From the NCBI GenBank assembly GCA_038320345.1, contig JBBQED010000007.1, forward strand, positions 62,001-126,000: a stretch of DNA of 64,000 nt. Direction: 5' to 3'. Below, one piece after another: positions 62,420 to 64,000 of the stretch. This stretch comes from JBBQED01 sp038320345 (GTDB lineage: Bacteria > Bacteroidota > Bacteroidia > AKYH767-A > OLB10). A program made the position numbers and the translations under genes. The notes below the pieces were generated by a model that worked only from the letters and a program-made list of their open reading frames with translations, had not been told where the DNA came from and did no database searches. The number at the start of each line of letters is the position of its first letter. Within the stretch, counting starts at the first letter, position 1.

Positions 62420-62461
62420 ATTAGTCCTGGTAATTATCCACAGGTAATTATCAGGACTAAT
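62420..62461. repeat. Long inverted repeat between mscL and the DUF3078 gene
   Basis: Arms attagtcctg (62420-62429) and caggactaat (62452-62461) pair perfectly, and the inner part (gtaattatcc / taattat) continues the pairing with a few mismatches, giving a hairpin of about 42 bases. No T-tract follows, so it may be an mRNA stabiliser, weak terminator of mscL or protein-binding site. Confidence 0.6.
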
Positions 62462-62480
62462 CAAATTAATAAATAAACAC

Positions 62481-63416
62481 ATGAAAAAAATTATACTAGC
62501 TCTCCTATGCCTTATTTTCATCAATACGACAGCAAAATCACAAGCACCTGCAGGTACAGATACACTGTGGAGAAAAGGTAGCATATTTGCATTTAACTTC
62601 AATCAAGTGAATTTTAGCAACTGGGCAGGTGGTGGTGAAAACTCCATATCCTTATCAGCATTAGGATCGATGTATGCGAATTATAAATCAGGTAGAATTG
62701 CTTGGGATAATAATCTCGAATTAGGCTACGGATTTTTAAAACAAGGTGATCTTCAACTTAGGAAAAATGAAGATAAAATCAACTTGACTACTAAAATCGG
62801 ATATGATGCCACAAACAAAGCAAAGTGGTATTACACAGCACAATTTGACTTCAAATCTCAATTTACACCGGGCTATACCTATATTGACAGTAACGATACT
62901 AAAGTCGAAATATCCAAATTTGCAGCGCCTGCTTATATGCTATTCTCATTGGGTATGGATTATAAACCTAACGATAATTTCTCCGTATTTCTATCTCCTC
63001 TTACTTTAAAATTAACGATAGTTAATGAAAAAAAATATACGGAGTTCGCTCCAGCCTATGGAGTAGAACAAGGTAAAACTTCCAGGACTGAATTAGGTTC
63101 TTATTTGAATGTCAAATTTCAGAAAGAAATCTTGACTAATGTGAAACTGATTACTAAAGTGGATCTCTTCAGCAATTACAAAGATAATCCTGACCATATC
63201 GATGTCAACTGGGATCTTCTATTAGCGATGAAAGTTAATAAGGCTATTACCGTAAGCTTCTTCACGCAAGTAATCTATGACCACGATATCGAAATACCTT
63301 TGTATGAAGGTTCAGGAAGAGATAAAGTTCAAGTGGGTGTTGGTCCGCGTACTCAGTTTAAACAATCATTTGGCATAGGACTTACCTATAAACTTGAAGG
63401 ATACTCTGTTAGATAA
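62481..63416 (+). CDS. DUF3078 domain protein, probable outer-membrane beta-barrel
   Basis: 311 residues. Signal peptide MKKIILALLCLIFINTTAKS. The opening of the mature chain, FAFNFNQVNFSNWAGGGENS, is the DUF3078 signature. The rest is a series of alternating amphipathic strands (for example NNLELGYGFLK, KWYYTAQFDFKSQF, LGSYLNVKFQKEI, TVSFFTQVIYDHDI) and ends with FGIGLTYKLEGYSVR, consistent with an outer-membrane barrel. No biochemical role is established for the family. A strong terminator follows. Confidence 0.88.
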   Translation: MKKIILALLCLIFINTTAKSQAPAGTDTLWRKGSIFAFNFNQVNFSNWAGGGENSISLSALGSMYANYKSGRIAWDNNLELGYGFLKQGDLQLRKNEDKINLTTKIGYDATNKAKWYYTAQFDFKSQFTPGYTYIDSNDTKVEISKFAAPAYMLFSLGMDYKPNDNFSVFLSPLTLKLTIVNEKKYTEFAPAYGVEQGKTSRTELGSYLNVKFQKEILTNVKLITKVDLFSNYKDNPDHIDVNWDLLLAMKVNKAITVSFFTQVIYDHDIEIPLYEGSGRDKVQVGVGPRTQFKQSFGIGLTYKLEGYSVR

Positions 63417-63435
63417 AAACTATTAACTCTTTTTT

Positions 63436-63467
63436 AAAGGCTTGCCTCTGGGCAGGCCTTTTTTTTT
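63436..63467 (+). terminator. Intrinsic terminator after the DUF3078 gene
   Basis: Stem aaaggcttgcc / ggcaggccttt (one G-U pair) around loop tctg, followed by an unbroken run of T. Confidence 0.9.
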
Positions 63468-63474
63468 ACTTTCG
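63467..63474 (+). promoter_or_regulatory. Possible -7 element of the helicase gene
   Basis: TACTTTCG differs from TAnnTTTG at one base and lies 4 bases before the ATG at 63479, directly at the end of the terminator T-run. No -33 box is visible. Confidence 0.3.
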
Positions 63475-63478
63475 AAGG

Positions 63479-64000
63479 ATGGGACTTTTAATATACCGTT
63501 CATCAGCCGGATCCGGTAAAACTTTTACGTTGGTAAAACTCTACCTGCAAAAAGTATTGCAATATCCATCATTGTACAAAAATATCCTCGCCATAACTTT
63601 TACGAATAAGGCAACGGAAGAGATGAAGACCCGAATTATTGAAGAACTTGAAATTTTGTCGAAGGGTGATGATTCAAAATACAGGTCATTTTTAATGGAC
63701 GTACTTCATGTTGATGAACCTCAGATTAGAAAAAATGCAAAGGAAGTGCTCACCAGAATACTTCACGATTACTCATCGTTTGCAATTTCTACCATCGATA
63801 GTTATTTTCAAATTCTTTCTCGAACATTAGCCAAAGAATTAAATCTTCCGGTCAAATATGAAATTGAATTAGATTCACAGCGGGTATGCGCCGCCGTTAG
63901 TGATCATTTACTAGCAGATGCAGGAAGAGTTAGTACTACTACGCTTTGGTTAAAAGACATGCTGTTAGATCGCCTAGATAATAATAAGAACTGGAATCTA
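63479..64000 (+). CDS. UvrD/RecB-type superfamily 1 helicase, N-terminal fragment
   Basis: First 174 codons of a gene that runs off the right edge. The translation starts MGLLIYRSSAGSGKTFTLVK, with Walker A SSAGSGKT, then NILAITFTNKATEEMKTRI (motif Ia) and FAISTIDSYFQILSRTLAKE, the usual beginning of large Bacteroidota AddA/RecB-like helicase-nucleases involved in double-strand break repair. Whether a C-terminal nuclease domain and an AddB partner follow cannot be seen. ATG is at 63479-63481. Confidence 0.9.
   Translation, partial: MGLLIYRSSAGSGKTFTLVKLYLQKVLQYPSLYKNILAITFTNKATEEMKTRIIEELEILSKGDDSKYRSFLMDVLHVDEPQIRKNAKEVLTRILHDYSSFAISTIDSYFQILSRTLAKELNLPVKYEIELDSQRVCAAVSDHLLADAGRVSTTTLWLKDMLLDRLDNNKNWNL

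Overview
The window is a chromosomal segment of a low-GC Bacteroidota bacterium. Several lines agree on this. Seven exported proteins end in type IX secretion system (T9SS) type A sorting domains with a 'YPNP'-type motif. Promoter -7 elements follow the Bacteroidota form TAnnTTTG. Families typical of the phylum (DUF4783, DUF3078, PKD-repeat adhesin-like proteins) are present, and Shine-Dalgarno sequences are nearly absent. TTG and GTG starts are used several times. I cannot place the organism below phylum. I see no tRNA, rRNA, IS element, CRISPR array or phage gene.

Layout. (1) 1-1285: the str operon start, rpsL-rpsG-fusA, on the minus strand with a good promoter. (2) 1663-8952: four consecutive T9SS cargo genes closed by a strong terminator. 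(3) 9105-17068: a DinB-like gene, then a minus-strand run rdgB, tandem ddl, PASTA protein, T9SS cargo protein, rluD; cell-wall and housekeeping genes are mixed with one secreted protein. (4) 17107-21150: a PKD-repeat T9SS protein with a propeller-like insert. (5) 21161-39596: an exopolysaccharide or O-antigen type glycan cluster in two divergent arms. It holds six glycosyltransferases including a membrane GT-C enzyme, a Wzx-type flippase, a candidate polymerase, two AsnB-type amidotransferases, two methyltransferases, a hexapeptide acyltransferase, a polysaccharide deacetylase and a formyltransferase. No sugar-nucleotide synthesis genes or initiating transferase are inside the window. (6) 39587-42519: rlmH, a DUF4783 protein, nadC and a YihY/BrkB membrane protein. 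(7) 42497-48271: a 1924-residue protein with 19 PKD repeats and fibronectin-like modules that has no T9SS sorting domain. (8) 48526-52119: uvrA and a LOG-family protein. (9) 52455-56534: a phosphorelay of a lone receiver, a soluble hybrid kinase (REC-PAS-HisKA-HATPase-REC-HPt) and a sigma-54-activator-like regulator without a DNA-binding domain. (10) 56649-61834: a three-gene surface/envelope unit, with a large repeat-rich T9SS protein between two membrane-anchored proteins that share an N-terminal anchor. (11) 61979-64000: mscL, a DUF3078 protein and the start of a UvrD/RecB-type helicase.

The best candidates for new biology are: the two-in-one D-Ala-D-Ala ligase whose halves differ at the predicted catalytic residues; the phosphorelay with a DNA-binding-free activator next to the three-gene envelope unit; and the giant PKD protein that has apparently lost its sorting signal. 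All functional statements rest on motif recognition by eye; no database search or alignment program was run.
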